Below, one piece after another: positions 7,163-14,245 of a stretch of DNA of 16,088 nucleotides (positions within the stretch are counted from its first letter, which is position 1; each line of letters opens with the position of its first letter). The translations under genes were made by a program, and so were the position numbers. The DNA is from Holophagae bacterium (GTDB taxonomy: Bacteria > Acidobacteriota > Thermoanaerobaculia > Thermoanaerobaculales > Sulfomarinibacteraceae): positions 1 through 16,088 of the forward strand of contig DAOWGJ010000206.1 in NCBI GenBank assembly GCA_030637505.1. The letters are read 5' to 3'. The notes beneath the pieces were generated by a model that saw only the letters and a list, made by a program, of their open reading frames with translations, ran no database searches and had not been told where the DNA came from.

Positions 7163-8095
7163 ATGCACGAACGTGTCTCGGTTGTCATCCCCTCCCTGGG
7201 TGCACCCAGCCTGAATGGCTGCCTGGACGCACTGTCCCGCCAACAACTGCTGCCAGATCGCATCATTGTCGTGCTTTCCGGCGGATCGCAGCCACCTGAG
7301 ACCGGCCCCGAGATCACGACGGTTCTCGACGAATGCCGGTTGGGTTTTGCTGCCGCCGTCAACCGGGGTCTCTTGGAGGTTCCGGCCGGCACGCCCTTCG
7401 TCGCCCTGCTCAACGACGACGCCCAACCATCACCTCAGTGGCTCGGCACCCTTGTATCCGCCCTGGAAAATCGTGACGATCTCGCCGCGGTTCAGGGAAC
7501 CGTCACCGATGCCGCCGCCCCCCCCGCAGTCGACGGCCGCGGCTTGGCTTTCGATCACCTCGGACTCCCCATCCAGGTGGAACGCGGCGCAGCAACCGAC
7601 GACGGTCAACGCTGCATCGAGGACCGCCTCGGCGTTTCGGCCACGGCCGCCCTCTTTCGCGTGGAGGCCCTCAAGACAGCCCGGTTGAAGAACGGATCGG
7701 TGCTCGACCAGACCTTCGACTCCTACCACGAGGACACCGACCTCGCCCTTCGCCTTTCAAGGCTCGGGCTGCGTTCGGCGTGGGTGCCCGGCGCACCCTG
7801 CCTCCATTTGGGATCAGCCTCAGGCAGGCAACGGACATGGCGTCACCCCTGGTGGATTCTTGCCAACAGGTGGCGCGCACTGGCGGGAAATCTGACACCG
7901 TTTGCCTTTGCCCTGGCCTTCCCCCGATTGATCCGCGGCGAACTCCGGGCCGTCTGTACGCTGGCCCGCCGAAACTGGCGAGCGATTCCTGTGGCCTGCC
8001 TGGTCCTCGCATCCCTTCCACTGCTCAAGGTTCAGGGCTGGCTTCGTTCGACGCCCGGACCGCGGCTGAGACGCATCCCGGGAAATCCGGGATGA
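7163..8095 (+). CDS. Glycosyltransferase family 2 (rhamnosyltransferase-like)
   Basis: Transfers a sugar from a nucleotide-sugar donor during surface polysaccharide assembly, probably at the inner face of the cytoplasmic membrane. It has a GT-A fold: N-terminal RVSVVIPSLGA, then the shortened RLGFAAAVNRGL motif (59-70), the metal/nucleotide motif LLNDDA (82-87) and the acceptor/catalytic block YHEDTDLALRLSRLG (188-202). HLGSASG follows at about 215, a histidine motif typical of the WbbL/rhamnosyltransferase branch. The C-terminal ~60 residues are basic and hydrophobic (IPVACLVLASLPLL) and could contact the membrane. The length is 310 aa. Its TGA overlaps the next gene's ATG as ATGA, so the two are translationally coupled. 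It has no Shine-Dalgarno sequence and is probably leaderless. The donor and acceptor sugars are not predictable. Confidence 0.9.
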   Translation: MHERVSVVIPSLGAPSLNGCLDALSRQQLLPDRIIVVLSGGSQPPETGPEITTVLDECRLGFAAAVNRGLLEVPAGTPFVALLNDDAQPSPQWLGTLVSALENRDDLAAVQGTVTDAAAPPAVDGRGLAFDHLGLPIQVERGAATDDGQRCIEDRLGVSATAALFRVEALKTARLKNGSVLDQTFDSYHEDTDLALRLSRLGLRSAWVPGAPCLHLGSASGRQRTWRHPWWILANRWRALAGNLTPFAFALAFPRLIRGELRAVCTLARRNWRAIPVACLVLASLPLLKVQGWLRSTPGPRLRRIPGNPG

Positions 8096-9270
8096 AAATT
8101 CTCGTCCTGACCGACGACCGCCTGGGCCTCTCGATGGCAGGATCGGCCCTCAGAGCGTGGGAGCTGGGCAGGGCTCTCGAGAGTGCGGGCCACGAGGTCG
8201 TCATCACTGGAGCCGCAGGGTCGACGGCTCCAGGCCGAGGACCCGAGGTCACGACCAGGCCGCGGTGGTCTTGGGCCGATGCCGTGCTGTCCGCCCCGTG
8301 GAACCTCCCACCGCAGGCGTTTATCAGGCGGTCCTTGCTGATCGTCGACGGCGTGACACCCTTGCCCGCCGAGTTGGCCGCAATGCCCCAATCCAAGGCT
8401 ATCCGGAGTCGTACCCGCACCGCTGCGGCCCGATTGCCGCTGGTTGCGGCCCGCGCCGACGCCCTACTGGTTGCCGGCAGGGCCCAGATGCAATGGTGGA
8501 GCACGCAACTCGACCGCAGCCGCCCGGAGATGCCCATCCTCGACACCCCATTCGGCGTTCCCGCCACACCCCCACCTCCCCAACGGACCGAAATTCCCGG
8601 GGTTCCGGCCCACCATGCCGTTGTCTTGTGGTGGGGCGGCGTCTGGCCCTGGTTGGACCTGGACACCCTCCTGGCGGCCAGAGCCCGGCTGGGGAACGCG
8701 TCGATCAGCATCGTGGTACCGGTCGCCGCCCGTCCGGGATCCTCGACACCGGCGTTCGGTCCCGCAGAACTCCGGCAGGCGGCAGAGGCCCAAGGCCTCA
8801 GGGCGCCCCAGGTTGTCGGTCTGGACCGGTGGATTCCATACGCCGAACGCCACCTCGTGCTCAACCGTACATCGCTGTTGGCCGTCCTCCACCGGGCAGG
8901 CCCGGAGACGACGCTCTCCTTCAGGACCCGCGCCCTGGACGGCATGTGGGCCGGCGTTCCACTCCTCCTCTCTGAGGGAGGCGAAGTCTCCGATCTGGCC
9001 CACCACCACAGCTGGGGCGGGGTCGTACGGCCGGGCGACGTCAACGGAACGGCTGCCGCCCTCGAACTGCTTCTGACCGAGAGAGAACAGCTCCGCTGCA
9101 GGGCGAACCTCGAACGGGCCCGCCCCTTCTGGTCCTGGAACCAGTTGATCGAACCCCTGGTGGATGCCCTCCCAACCCTGAGACAGAGCCCGCGGGGGCC
9201 CCTTGCGCCTGCCGCCATCCGTTCGGCGCTGGCCCTTGCGGGCCTCCACTCGGTGAAAGGTCCGGCATGA
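8092..9270 (+). CDS. Glycosyltransferase, GT-B fold (GT4-like)
   Basis: 392-aa retaining-type glycosyltransferase candidate. The N-terminal Rossmann half begins MKILVLTDDRLGLSMAGSAL and continues RAWELGRALESAGHEVVITG, the usual acceptor-domain start of GT4 enzymes. The C-terminal half contains VLWWGGVWPWLDLDTLLAA and, near residue 280, FRTRALDGMWAGVPLLLSEGGEVSDL, followed by GGVVRPGDVNGTAAALELLL. This corresponds to the nucleotide-sugar-binding region of GT-B enzymes, although the canonical E-x7-E motif is not clearly conserved. The start ATG at 8092 overlaps the preceding stop (ATGA), and its own TGA overlaps the next ATG in the same way. I therefore reject the longer open frame that extends back to 7780 inside the upstream gene. 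The enzyme acts with the two flanking GT2 enzymes; donor and linkage are unknown. Confidence 0.85.
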   Translation: MKILVLTDDRLGLSMAGSALRAWELGRALESAGHEVVITGAAGSTAPGRGPEVTTRPRWSWADAVLSAPWNLPPQAFIRRSLLIVDGVTPLPAELAAMPQSKAIRSRTRTAAARLPLVAARADALLVAGRAQMQWWSTQLDRSRPEMPILDTPFGVPATPPPPQRTEIPGVPAHHAVVLWWGGVWPWLDLDTLLAARARLGNASISIVVPVAARPGSSTPAFGPAELRQAAEAQGLRAPQVVGLDRWIPYAERHLVLNRTSLLAVLHRAGPETTLSFRTRALDGMWAGVPLLLSEGGEVSDLAHHHSWGGVVRPGDVNGTAAALELLLTEREQLRCRANLERARPFWSWNQLIEPLVDALPTLRQSPRGPLAPAAIRSALALAGLHSVKGPA

Positions 9271-10142
9271 CAACCCTCGCAGCCGTCGTCGTACGCTGGA
9301 AGGGCGGCGACGAGGTCGAGCGGTGCCTTCGCTCGTTGTTGGCCTGCAAACCGAAAGCTCCGACCGAGATTGTGCTGGTCGATGCGGGATCCGGCGACGG
9401 CGGCGCTCAGCGGCTGGCCCGAACCTTCCCTGAAATTCAGGTCGAAGCCCTGCACGAGAATCCCGGATTTGCCGGCGCCGCCAATCACGGCGTCAATGCA
9501 ACCACCGCCGAAAACATTTTCCTGCTCAACCCCGACACCGAGATTCTCGGCCCGGCTCTGGTGTCTCTGACGGCCTCCCTTGGGGACCGCCCTGACCTGG
9601 CCGGTGTTGTACCCCAACTGGAAAACATTGATGGTTCCAGCCAACACCAGTGGCAGCTGAAAGACCTCCCGACTCGACGGGACCTCGGCCTGGGACGATC
9701 GGGCCGACCGGCCTTCAACCGCAACCCCGAGCACCCAGTTCCCGTCGCCCAACCGGCCGCCGCCGCGTGGCTGATCCGCCGAGCGGTGTGGGATGCACTC
9801 GACGGCCTCGATCCCTCCTACTTCCCGGCATGGTGGGAAGACGTCGACTTCTGTGCCCGCCTCCACAACCGAATCAAAGACCCGTCCTTCCCCTGGAGTG
9901 AGGCCTGGCACGTCGTGCCCGAGGCCCGGGTACGGCACGTAGGCGGTTCGTCAGTCGGCAGTTTGGGGAACCGGGCCTTCCTCGAAGCGTTCTACGGGAA
10001 TCTCCTGAGATTCGCCGAACGGCACCATCCCCAACAGTTATCATCCATCCGGAGACGGCTCCGGTTTGGACTGATGGTCAGAGCTTTCGTCAAACCAACC
10101 CTTTTTCGAGAGTATCGGGGTGTCTTGAGCCGATTCGGTTGA
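9267..10142 (+). CDS. Glycosyltransferase family 2
   Basis: 291-aa GT-A fold glycosyltransferase. The motifs, in order, are: IVLVDAGSGDGG (35-46), HENPGFAGAANHG (63-75), LLNPDTEI (86-93, the DxD-type metal site), AAAAWLIRRAVWDALDGLD (164-182) and YFPAWWEDVDFCARL (185-199, with the catalytic acidic pair). RVRHVGGSSVGS follows at about 231. This order is that of the rhamnosyltransferase/WbbL-like GT2 branch. There is no membrane-spanning segment, so it acts at the cytoplasmic face, probably on a lipid-linked oligosaccharide. The ATG overlaps the preceding stop as ATGA. The gene is the last of the three-gene run. Its own stop TGA is part of the TTGACA -35 of the following toxin-antitoxin promoter. 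Confidence 0.9.
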   Translation: MTTLAAVVVRWKGGDEVERCLRSLLACKPKAPTEIVLVDAGSGDGGAQRLARTFPEIQVEALHENPGFAGAANHGVNATTAENIFLLNPDTEILGPALVSLTASLGDRPDLAGVVPQLENIDGSSQHQWQLKDLPTRRDLGLGRSGRPAFNRNPEHPVPVAQPAAAAWLIRRAVWDALDGLDPSYFPAWWEDVDFCARLHNRIKDPSFPWSEAWHVVPEARVRHVGGSSVGSLGNRAFLEAFYGNLLRFAERHHPQQLSSIRRRLRFGLMVRAFVKPTLFREYRGVLSRFG

Positions 10143-10167
10143 CAGCCTGCTCTGCTGGTATGATGAT
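10139..10167 (+). promoter_or_regulatory. Promoter of the antitoxin-toxin pair
   Basis: TTGACA (10139-10144) is a perfect -35. TATGAT (10159-10164), preceded by TGG, is an extended -10 but only 14 nt away. GATGAT (10162-10167) gives the normal 17-nt spacing with a weaker hexamer. The -35 overlaps the stop codon of the upstream glycosyltransferase. GGTA and TACC half-sites (10157-10160 and 10174-10177) flank the -10 and could be part of an operator for the RHH antitoxin. Confidence 0.6.
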
Positions 10168-10188
10168 TAGTATTACCGGAGGTTCGGC

Positions 10189-10431
10189 ATGACAACCGCC
10201 AAAATCGCAGTGTCAATGGATCAAGAAACACTCAAACAACTCGATCGCCTGGTTGCTCGAGGCGTTTTCCCGAGCCGAAGCAGGGCCATCCAACTGGCTG
10301 TCCAGGAGCGCCTTGCGAGAATCTCCCGGGATCGCTTGGCTCGAGAATGCTCAAAGCTGGATCCAAAGTTTGAAGCCCAAATGGCGGAGGAAGACCTGGG
10401 GGCGGAGGTTGAACAGTGGCCCGAATACTGA
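10189..10431 (+). CDS. Ribbon-helix-helix antitoxin of a MazF-type toxin
   Basis: 80-aa antitoxin that should bind and neutralise the following MazF toxin and repress its own promoter. Residues 3-45 (AKIAVSMDQETLKQLDRLV, then FPSRSRAIQLAVQERL) form the beta-strand, helix and helix of a CopG/RHH DNA-binding domain. The acidic tail (EAQMAEEDLGAEVEQWPEY) is the likely toxin-binding segment. The ATG at 10189 has a perfect GGAGG 6 nt upstream. The gene overlaps the toxin gene by 16 nt, the classic arrangement for coupled antitoxin-toxin translation. It is preceded by its own TTGACA promoter, so expression is probably autoregulated and independent of the glycosyltransferases. Confidence 0.9.
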   Translation: MTTAKIAVSMDQETLKQLDRLVARGVFPSRSRAIQLAVQERLARISRDRLARECSKLDPKFEAQMAEEDLGAEVEQWPEY

Positions 10432-10754
10432 GGGGCGATGTCTACTGGGCGAATCTGAACCCCGTGAAGGGCCATGAACAAGCCGGCCGTCGACCGATTC
10501 TTGTCATCAGTCAAGACGTATTCAACGAAAGATCGGGAACTGTCATCGCCATGGCGATCACCAGCCAACCTCAGCGAGCCGGTTACCCTCTCACCCTCGA
10601 AATCAGCGAGCAAGGTCTGCCAAAACAGTCTTGGATCAAGATAAGTCAGGTCAGAACCCTATCCGTGTTACGTCTTGACGAGCACATCACGCGTTTCGCA
10701 CCGGAATTCGTCAACCAGGTCATCGACGGTCTCAATGAGATTGTCGGAGCATGA
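10416..10754 (+). CDS. MazF/PemK-type mRNA interferase toxin
   Basis: 112-aa type II toxin, predicted to be a sequence-specific endoribonuclease that cuts mRNA when the antitoxin is degraded. RGDVYWANLNPVKGHEQAGRRPILVIS is the characteristic N-terminal half. R26 and T49 (in AMAITSQ) correspond by position to the catalytic Arg and Thr of Bacillus MazF (R25, T48), so it looks active. LPKQSWIKISQVRTLSVLRL is the typical C-terminal strand region. The start is GTG at 10416 with GGAGG 7 nt upstream, inside the antitoxin gene. The cleavage site cannot be predicted. Seven nucleotides after the stop lies the target duplication of MITE-like copy A, so the toxin 3' end is next to a mobile-element insertion. 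Confidence 0.92.
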   Translation: MARILRGDVYWANLNPVKGHEQAGRRPILVISQDVFNERSGTVIAMAITSQPQRAGYPLTLEISEQGLPKQSWIKISQVRTLSVLRLDEHITRFAPEFVNQVIDGLNEIVGA

Positions 10755-11095
10755 TGGCTTAGCCCGACCCCTACCTATCTCCTTCGCTCAGGTTCGCGGG
10801 GGGAAAGCCTGCGCCCAGCCGATAGCGGGCCCTGAAGGACCCGCCTACAAATCCCCATTCCACGTAAACTCAGAGAGTTAAATGTAGGCGCGTCCTTCAG
10901 GGCGCGCAGCTTTTCGCATCGAATGTCAACTCGAAGGGATCAACCTGATTGACCAGGATAGGTATGGCCCGCCTTCTCACCCAACAACTCATCCTCGTCC
11001 TGCGCGAAGCGCACCAAGCAATAGGAGCCTGGAACAATTGGCCCATCCGGCCCCATACTTCACCGTGACTCTCGCAGGCCAATTCTTACGCGCTG
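10755..11095. other. Gene-free stretch between mazF and rarA
   Basis: It holds MITE-like copy A (10770-10966) and about 120 bp of sequence downstream of rarA in which I see no gene, terminator or RNA. A 34-codon plus-strand frame from 10964 (MARLLTQQLILVLREAHQ) has no ribosome site and begins on the element end. I do not call it. Confidence 0.6.
10762..10974 (+). mobile_element. MITE-like element, copy A
   Basis: The element spans 10770-10966 (197 bp). Both ends carry TACCTATC, then 8 nt, then TCAGGTT, in inverted orientation (left from 10772, right read backward from 10965). The flanks are GCCCGACC (10762-10769) and GCCCGCCT (10967-10974), an 8-bp direct repeat with 6 matches, as expected for an old target duplication. 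Inside are two facing hairpins with CTAC/GTAG feet: GCGGGCCC-TGAA-GGACCCGC at 10825-10844, and GCGCGTCC-TTCA-GGGCGCGC at 10888-10907. The first 137 bp (10771-10907) match copy B without gaps at about 122 of 137 positions by eye; the last ~60 bp are more diverged. There is no transposase. Confidence 0.8.
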
Positions 11096-12418
11096 CTATC
11101 GCTTTCGGAGTTTCTCAATCTCCTCTAACCGTTCCCTGATCCTCGCCTCCCATCCTCGATCGGTTGGTCGGTAGAACTGGGTTTTTCCGGCCAACTCGTC
11201 GGGCAGGCTCTCCATCGGAGCGACACCGCCCGGTTCGTCGTGGGCATAACGGTAGCCGTCGCCATAGCCGATCTCGCGCATCAGTTGGGTCGGAGCATTC
11301 CTCAACTGCATGGGAATCTGCAGATTTGGGCGCTCGCCCACCTCTTTCTTGACGGCGCCGTAGGCCTTGTAGATCGCGTTGGACTTGGGCGCCATCGCCA
11401 GGTAGACGGCGGCCTGGGCCAAGGCCAGTTCGCACTCGGGCATGCCCATGTGATCAACCGCCGCCGAGGCCGCTACTACCTGCTCCAATGCCCTGGGATC
11501 GGCCATGCCGATGTCTTCCGAAGCCATGCGCAGCATCCGCCGGACGACGTACCTCGGATCGGCGCCACCCTGAAGCATTCGCGCGGTCCAGTAGAGCGCC
11601 GCTTCGACATCGGAATTTCGCACCGCCTTGTGGAGGGCCGAGATCAGATTGTGGTGTTCTTCGCGCCCCTTGTCGTAGACCGCCAGGGCCCGTTGAGCGA
11701 CCGAAGCCACGACCTTTGCGGTAACCGGTTCACCCTCCTCCACTGTTGACACCGCCATCTCCAGCAGATTAAGCGCTTGTCGGGCATCTCCCGCCGCAGT
11801 CCGAACCATCAGCTCGTAGGCTTGGGTCTCGACCTCGATGCCCCGTCCCCCGATCCCCCGCTCCTCATCGGAAACGGCCCGTTTCAACAGGTCTTCCAGC
11901 GCCTTCTCGTCCAGAGGATCGAGGATGTAGACCTTGACTCTGGACAGGAGGGCCCGATTGAGCTCGAAAGAGGGATTCTCCGTGGTCGCACCAACCAAGA
12001 TGACATCGCCGGCCTCGACGAAGGGCAGGAACGCGTCCTGTTGTGCCCGATTGAACCGGTGTATCTCGTCGACGAAGAGGATGGTCAATTGGCCGTGAAG
12101 CCGCCGACGCTCCTTGGCCTCGTACATGATCGTCCTGGCCTCCTTGACGCCGGAGAGCACAGCGGAAAAGACGACCAGTTCGGCATTGACGGCCTCGGCC
12201 AGCATGTAGGCCAGGGTCGTTTTGCCGCACCCGGGCGGGCCCCAGAACACCATCGAGGGCACATCGCCGACCTCAAGGAATCGCCTGATGACACCGCCCG
12301 GGCCGACCAGCGCTTCTTGGCCGACGACCTCGTCCAGATTCCGAGGCCGAATGCGGTCCGCCAGAGGCGCCGGGCGACCAGCCCCGGCGAACAGACCCGG
12401 TTGCGAATCGACCGTCAT
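11096..12418 (-). CDS. rarA: Replication-associated recombination protein RarA (MgsA), AAA+ ATPase
   Basis: Acts at stalled or damaged replication forks, with SSB and the replisome; homologous to yeast Mgs1 and human WRNIP1. Numbering from the chosen ATG (MTVDSQPGLF), Walker A GPPGCGKTT is at 60-68, Walker B LFVDEIHRF at about 114-122 and sensor 1 GATTENPSF at 143-151. The C-terminal half has the RarA-specific tetramerisation part (ALYWTARMLQGGADPRYVVRRM, then ASEDIGMADPRAL) and ends with the KEVGERPNLQIPMQLRNAPT and YRYAHDEPGG motifs. The 440-aa length is normal. The ATG at 12418 overlaps the stop of the upstream zinc-ribbon gene as ATGA. I reject the start 57 nt earlier because it lies inside that gene and adds a non-conserved arginine-rich tail. 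Confidence 0.97.
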   Translation of the reverse strand: MTVDSQPGLFAGAGRPAPLADRIRPRNLDEVVGQEALVGPGGVIRRFLEVGDVPSMVFWGPPGCGKTTLAYMLAEAVNAELVVFSAVLSGVKEARTIMYEAKERRRLHGQLTILFVDEIHRFNRAQQDAFLPFVEAGDVILVGATTENPSFELNRALLSRVKVYILDPLDEKALEDLLKRAVSDEERGIGGRGIEVETQAYELMVRTAAGDARQALNLLEMAVSTVEEGEPVTAKVVASVAQRALAVYDKGREEHHNLISALHKAVRNSDVEAALYWTARMLQGGADPRYVVRRMLRMASEDIGMADPRALEQVVAASAAVDHMGMPECELALAQAAVYLAMAPKSNAIYKAYGAVKKEVGERPNLQIPMQLRNAPTQLMREIGYGDGYRYAHDEPGGVAPMESLPDELAGKTQFYRPTDRGWEARIRERLEEIEKLRKR

Positions 12419-12720
12419 GACGCGGGACTGTCGGCGCCGCTTTCGAGGGCATCTGCACACCGGCGACTGCAACAAACGGCGCCCACACCCGACTTCAGGG
12501 AACGATCGGAGGGAATGAACGTCCCACAGTGAGCGCAGGCGATCAGCTCGACATTTTCAGCCTGCCGTTCCTTGGCTGCCCGCCGCCGGTCCCGGCTGCG
12601 AGCGTTGAATCGGCTGAAGTCCTCGGCGCCCTTGCCGGACGCCGCCGTTCGGCGGCCCAGCGCGGCCAACACCCTCCACAGAACGTAGAGCAGGGCGACG
12701 ATAATGATGATGCGCTGCAT
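12415..12720 (-). CDS. Small membrane-anchored zinc-ribbon protein (PP0621-like)
   Basis: 101 aa. Residues 3-21 (RIIIIVALLYVLWRVLAAL) form one N-terminal membrane helix, followed by a very basic linker (about 23-55, rich in Arg and Lys). The C-terminal zinc-binding module has C62-x2-C65 (CAHCGTFIP) and C84-x3-C88 (CSRRC). This arrangement resembles the PP0621 family of short membrane/zinc-ribbon proteins. I recognise the layout, not a tested function. The cytoplasmic side is likely to carry the ribbon. AGAGGGG lies just before the ATG. The stop overlaps the rarA start (ATGA), so RarA synthesis is coupled to this gene. A promoter-like motif shared with pyrC lies 18 nt upstream. Confidence 0.8.
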   Translation of the reverse strand: MQRIIIIVALLYVLWRVLAALGRRTAASGKGAEDFSRFNARSRDRRRAAKERQAENVELIACAHCGTFIPSDRSLKSGVGAVCCSRRCADALESGADSPAS

Positions 12721-12738
12721 GAACCCCTCTCGATCCTT

Positions 12739-12766
12739 AACGAGATTCTACGCTCGATCGTCTCAA
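12739..12766 (-). promoter_or_regulatory. Promoter-like motif upstream of the zinc-ribbon/rarA pair
   Basis: TTGAGA (12766-12761), 10 nt, then TAGAAT (12750-12745) inside GCGTAGAATCTCGTT (12753-12739). The 15-mer is identical to the one before pyrC, and the TTGARA-N10-TAGAAT geometry is the same. TAGAAT ends 24 nt before the start codon, so a transcript starting here would have a leader of under 20 nt. Confidence 0.45.
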
Positions 12767-12790
12767 GCTAATAGCTAATAGCTGACAGCT
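12766..12790. repeat. Short tandem repeat, 7-bp unit
   Basis: AGCTAAT, AGCTAAT, AGCTGAC, AGCT: about 3.6 units. It lies between the TPR gene stop and the promoter of the zinc-ribbon/rarA pair. Confidence 0.75.
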
Positions 12791-12794
12791 CCCA

Positions 12795-13379
12795 TCACTC
12801 GTGTCTCACCTGGGAGGCCAGGCCGGTGAGATCGGGAATCTGGGAATTGCTGAGGGCCAATTGTTCCAAGACACCGAGAGCCTCCACCGCCTCATCGTGC
12901 AGGTGCAAGTCGAAATGCAACACGATGACCCTGTTGTAAACCGCCTGCCAGTGCTCGGGCGCCAGCTCGAGCACATGCGCCAGAATCTCCAGCGCCCGTT
13001 CAGGGTTGTCGATATTGCGGTACACGACGGCCAGATCGGTCAGGACGTTGACATCGTCCGGGATCGTCTCGAGGGCTTCTTCATAAGACAACCGCGCCTC
13101 TTCCCACCGTTTGGCGTCAAAGTAGATGTTGCCCAGCGCGACCAGGAGACTGGAATCTCCCGGATTATTCGCCAGGAGATTTCTGATCTGGGAAACCTGC
13201 CTCTCGACTTCGAAGCCACCCTGCGAAACAGGATTCTGAGCCACCGACGGCTGAGAAGCCGCCGAAGGCGGGGCAAGGGACACCGCCGGCGGGACAGTCT
13301 GCCTCTCGGCAACGACGTATCCCAGTACCAGTCCGATCATCAGTCCACCAACAAACATCAACCAGGGATTCTTGGTCAT
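12795..13379 (-). CDS. Membrane-anchored tetratricopeptide-repeat protein
   Basis: 194 aa. One N-terminal membrane helix (about 7-24, WLMFVGGLMIGLVLGYVV) is followed by a Pro/Ala/Ser-rich linker (29-53). TPR repeats run from about 58 to 175 (LVALGNIYFDAKRWEEARLSYEEAL, then TDLAVVYRNIDNPERALEILAHVLELAP). TPRs bind partner proteins; the anchor is N-terminal, and the repeats probably face the periplasm because the positive residues lie before the helix. No enzyme motif is visible. The layout is like the small TPR proteins of cytochrome c biogenesis (CcmH/CycH type), but no ccm genes are nearby, so I do not assign that role. The ATG at 13379 has GGAG 6 nt upstream. Neighbouring genes lie on the same strand with gaps of 74 and 137 nt, so it may have its own promoter. 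Confidence 0.85.
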   Translation of the reverse strand: MTKNPWLMFVGGLMIGLVLGYVVAERQTVPPAVSLAPPSAASQPSVAQNPVSQGGFEVERQVSQIRNLLANNPGDSSLLVALGNIYFDAKRWEEARLSYEEALETIPDDVNVLTDLAVVYRNIDNPERALEILAHVLELAPEHWQAVYNRVIVLHFDLHLHDEAVEALGVLEQLALSNSQIPDLTGLASQVRHE

Positions 13380-13516
13380 AATCTTCTCCGTCTGAAGCCC
13401 CGGTCATCCAGGGCGTGAGAGAGAGTATCACCTTCAGAAATGTCCTTGACGCAAAACCGCTGATCAGCTCTTCAGGAGCGCGTGAATTTCACCCTTCACA
13501 CTTCTCCCTTTCTCCC

Positions 13517-14245
13517 CTACTCCCCCTCTTCAGCCAGCCTCTGTGCCACCCATCCCCCGGCCTGGGGCGTCCCGGTGGCCAGTTTGGTGGCCTCCCATTT
13601 GCCTTCGAGACGGACGTTGTCGCCCTCCGCCCGCAGCGCACCGTAGAAGATCGCCACGAACCCTATCTGTGAATCGATCCTCTCCAACCGCACCCGGCCT
13701 CCGACCAGAGTCCCGCGCATCGACCCCGTCCAGTCACCGTCCAGCTCGTACGTGCCCTGGATCAGCGTCCCGTCAAGAGTCAGGGTCATGAGACCGTTGT
13801 GGCCACCGGGTTCCATCACCAAATGCCACACGCCCGAAATCAGGTCACGGCTCGGTCCGCTCCCACCGGTCAGGCGTCGAAGCTTGGCCCGCGTGACTGC
13901 CATCAGGCTCTCCCGGACGATGGTCGACTGACGCAACTGCTGCATTTCCAAGAGATCCATCAAGAGTTGCCCCTCAGCCAGACGAATGTCCTCGTCCCGG
14001 CGGCGAAGGCTTTCGGCGGTCTCGCCCTCCACCTGGGCGTGCAGGAAATCCGCCGAACCCCGCCGAACCCGGGTCCAGGCATCGGCGAAATTGGCCTCGA
14101 CCCGTTGCAGCTGCACCAGTTCCTCGTCCTGAAGGGTGCGCTGGATCTCCAGATCGTGCTGGAGCACCCGAACGACCGGCGAAGAGGCAAACGCGACGCC
14201 GGTAAATGCCACAAGTCCGAACACGATAAACCCAAAATGCTTCAT
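13517..14245 (-). CDS. Secreted hypothetical protein, coiled-coil plus beta domain
   Basis: 242 aa; I do not recognise the family. Residues 1-20 (MKHFGFIVFGLVAFTGVAFA) are a signal peptide with probable cleavage at AFA-SS, so the protein is exported. Residues ~25-115 are a charged helix with heptad character (DLEIQRTLQDEELVQLQRVEA, then ESLRRRDEDIRLAEGQLLMDL), probably a coiled coil. The C-terminal ~100 residues alternate short hydrophobic and glycine-rich strands (SGVWHLVME, LMTLTLDGTLIQGTYEL, GTLVGGRVRLERI, LEGKWEATKL), which suggests a small beta-barrel of lipocalin-like shape. The ATG at 14245 shares its A with the transporter stop (TGATG) and has GGAGG close upstream. The GTG one codon earlier is too near that site. 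The overlap implies coupled expression with the transporter. Confidence 0.8.
   Translation of the reverse strand: MKHFGFIVFGLVAFTGVAFASSPVVRVLQHDLEIQRTLQDEELVQLQRVEANFADAWTRVRRGSADFLHAQVEGETAESLRRRDEDIRLAEGQLLMDLLEMQQLRQSTIVRESLMAVTRAKLRRLTGGSGPSRDLISGVWHLVMEPGGHNGLMTLTLDGTLIQGTYELDGDWTGSMRGTLVGGRVRLERIDSQIGFVAIFYGALRAEGDNVRLEGKWEATKLATGTPQAGGWVAQRLAEEGE

Noticed and set aside
6959..7426. 155-aa minus-strand frame through element C
   Set aside because: It crosses the element end and runs antisense into the glycosyltransferase; its codons come from palindromes.
8025..9938. 637-aa minus-strand open frame across the glycosyltransferases
   Set aside because: It lies antisense to two clear glycosyltransferase genes, has an Arg/Ser/Gly-biased composition and no motif.
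9263..10197. Identical 13-mer CGGCATGACAACC at the starts of the second GT2 gene and the antitoxin
   Set aside because: It is short, covers only the start codon region, and the flanks and proteins are unrelated; this is chance.
10675..10881. Two similar short frames (also 15670-15888, minus) sharing the peptide FAQVRG...ACAQPIAGPEGPAYKS
   Set aside because: The similarity comes from MITE-like copies A and B, not from a conserved protein; there is no ribosome site, and each frame continues into unrelated flanks.
10825..10907. Possible CRISPR-like repeat-spacer pattern
   Set aside because: There are only two facing palindromes with no regular direct repeats or spacers.
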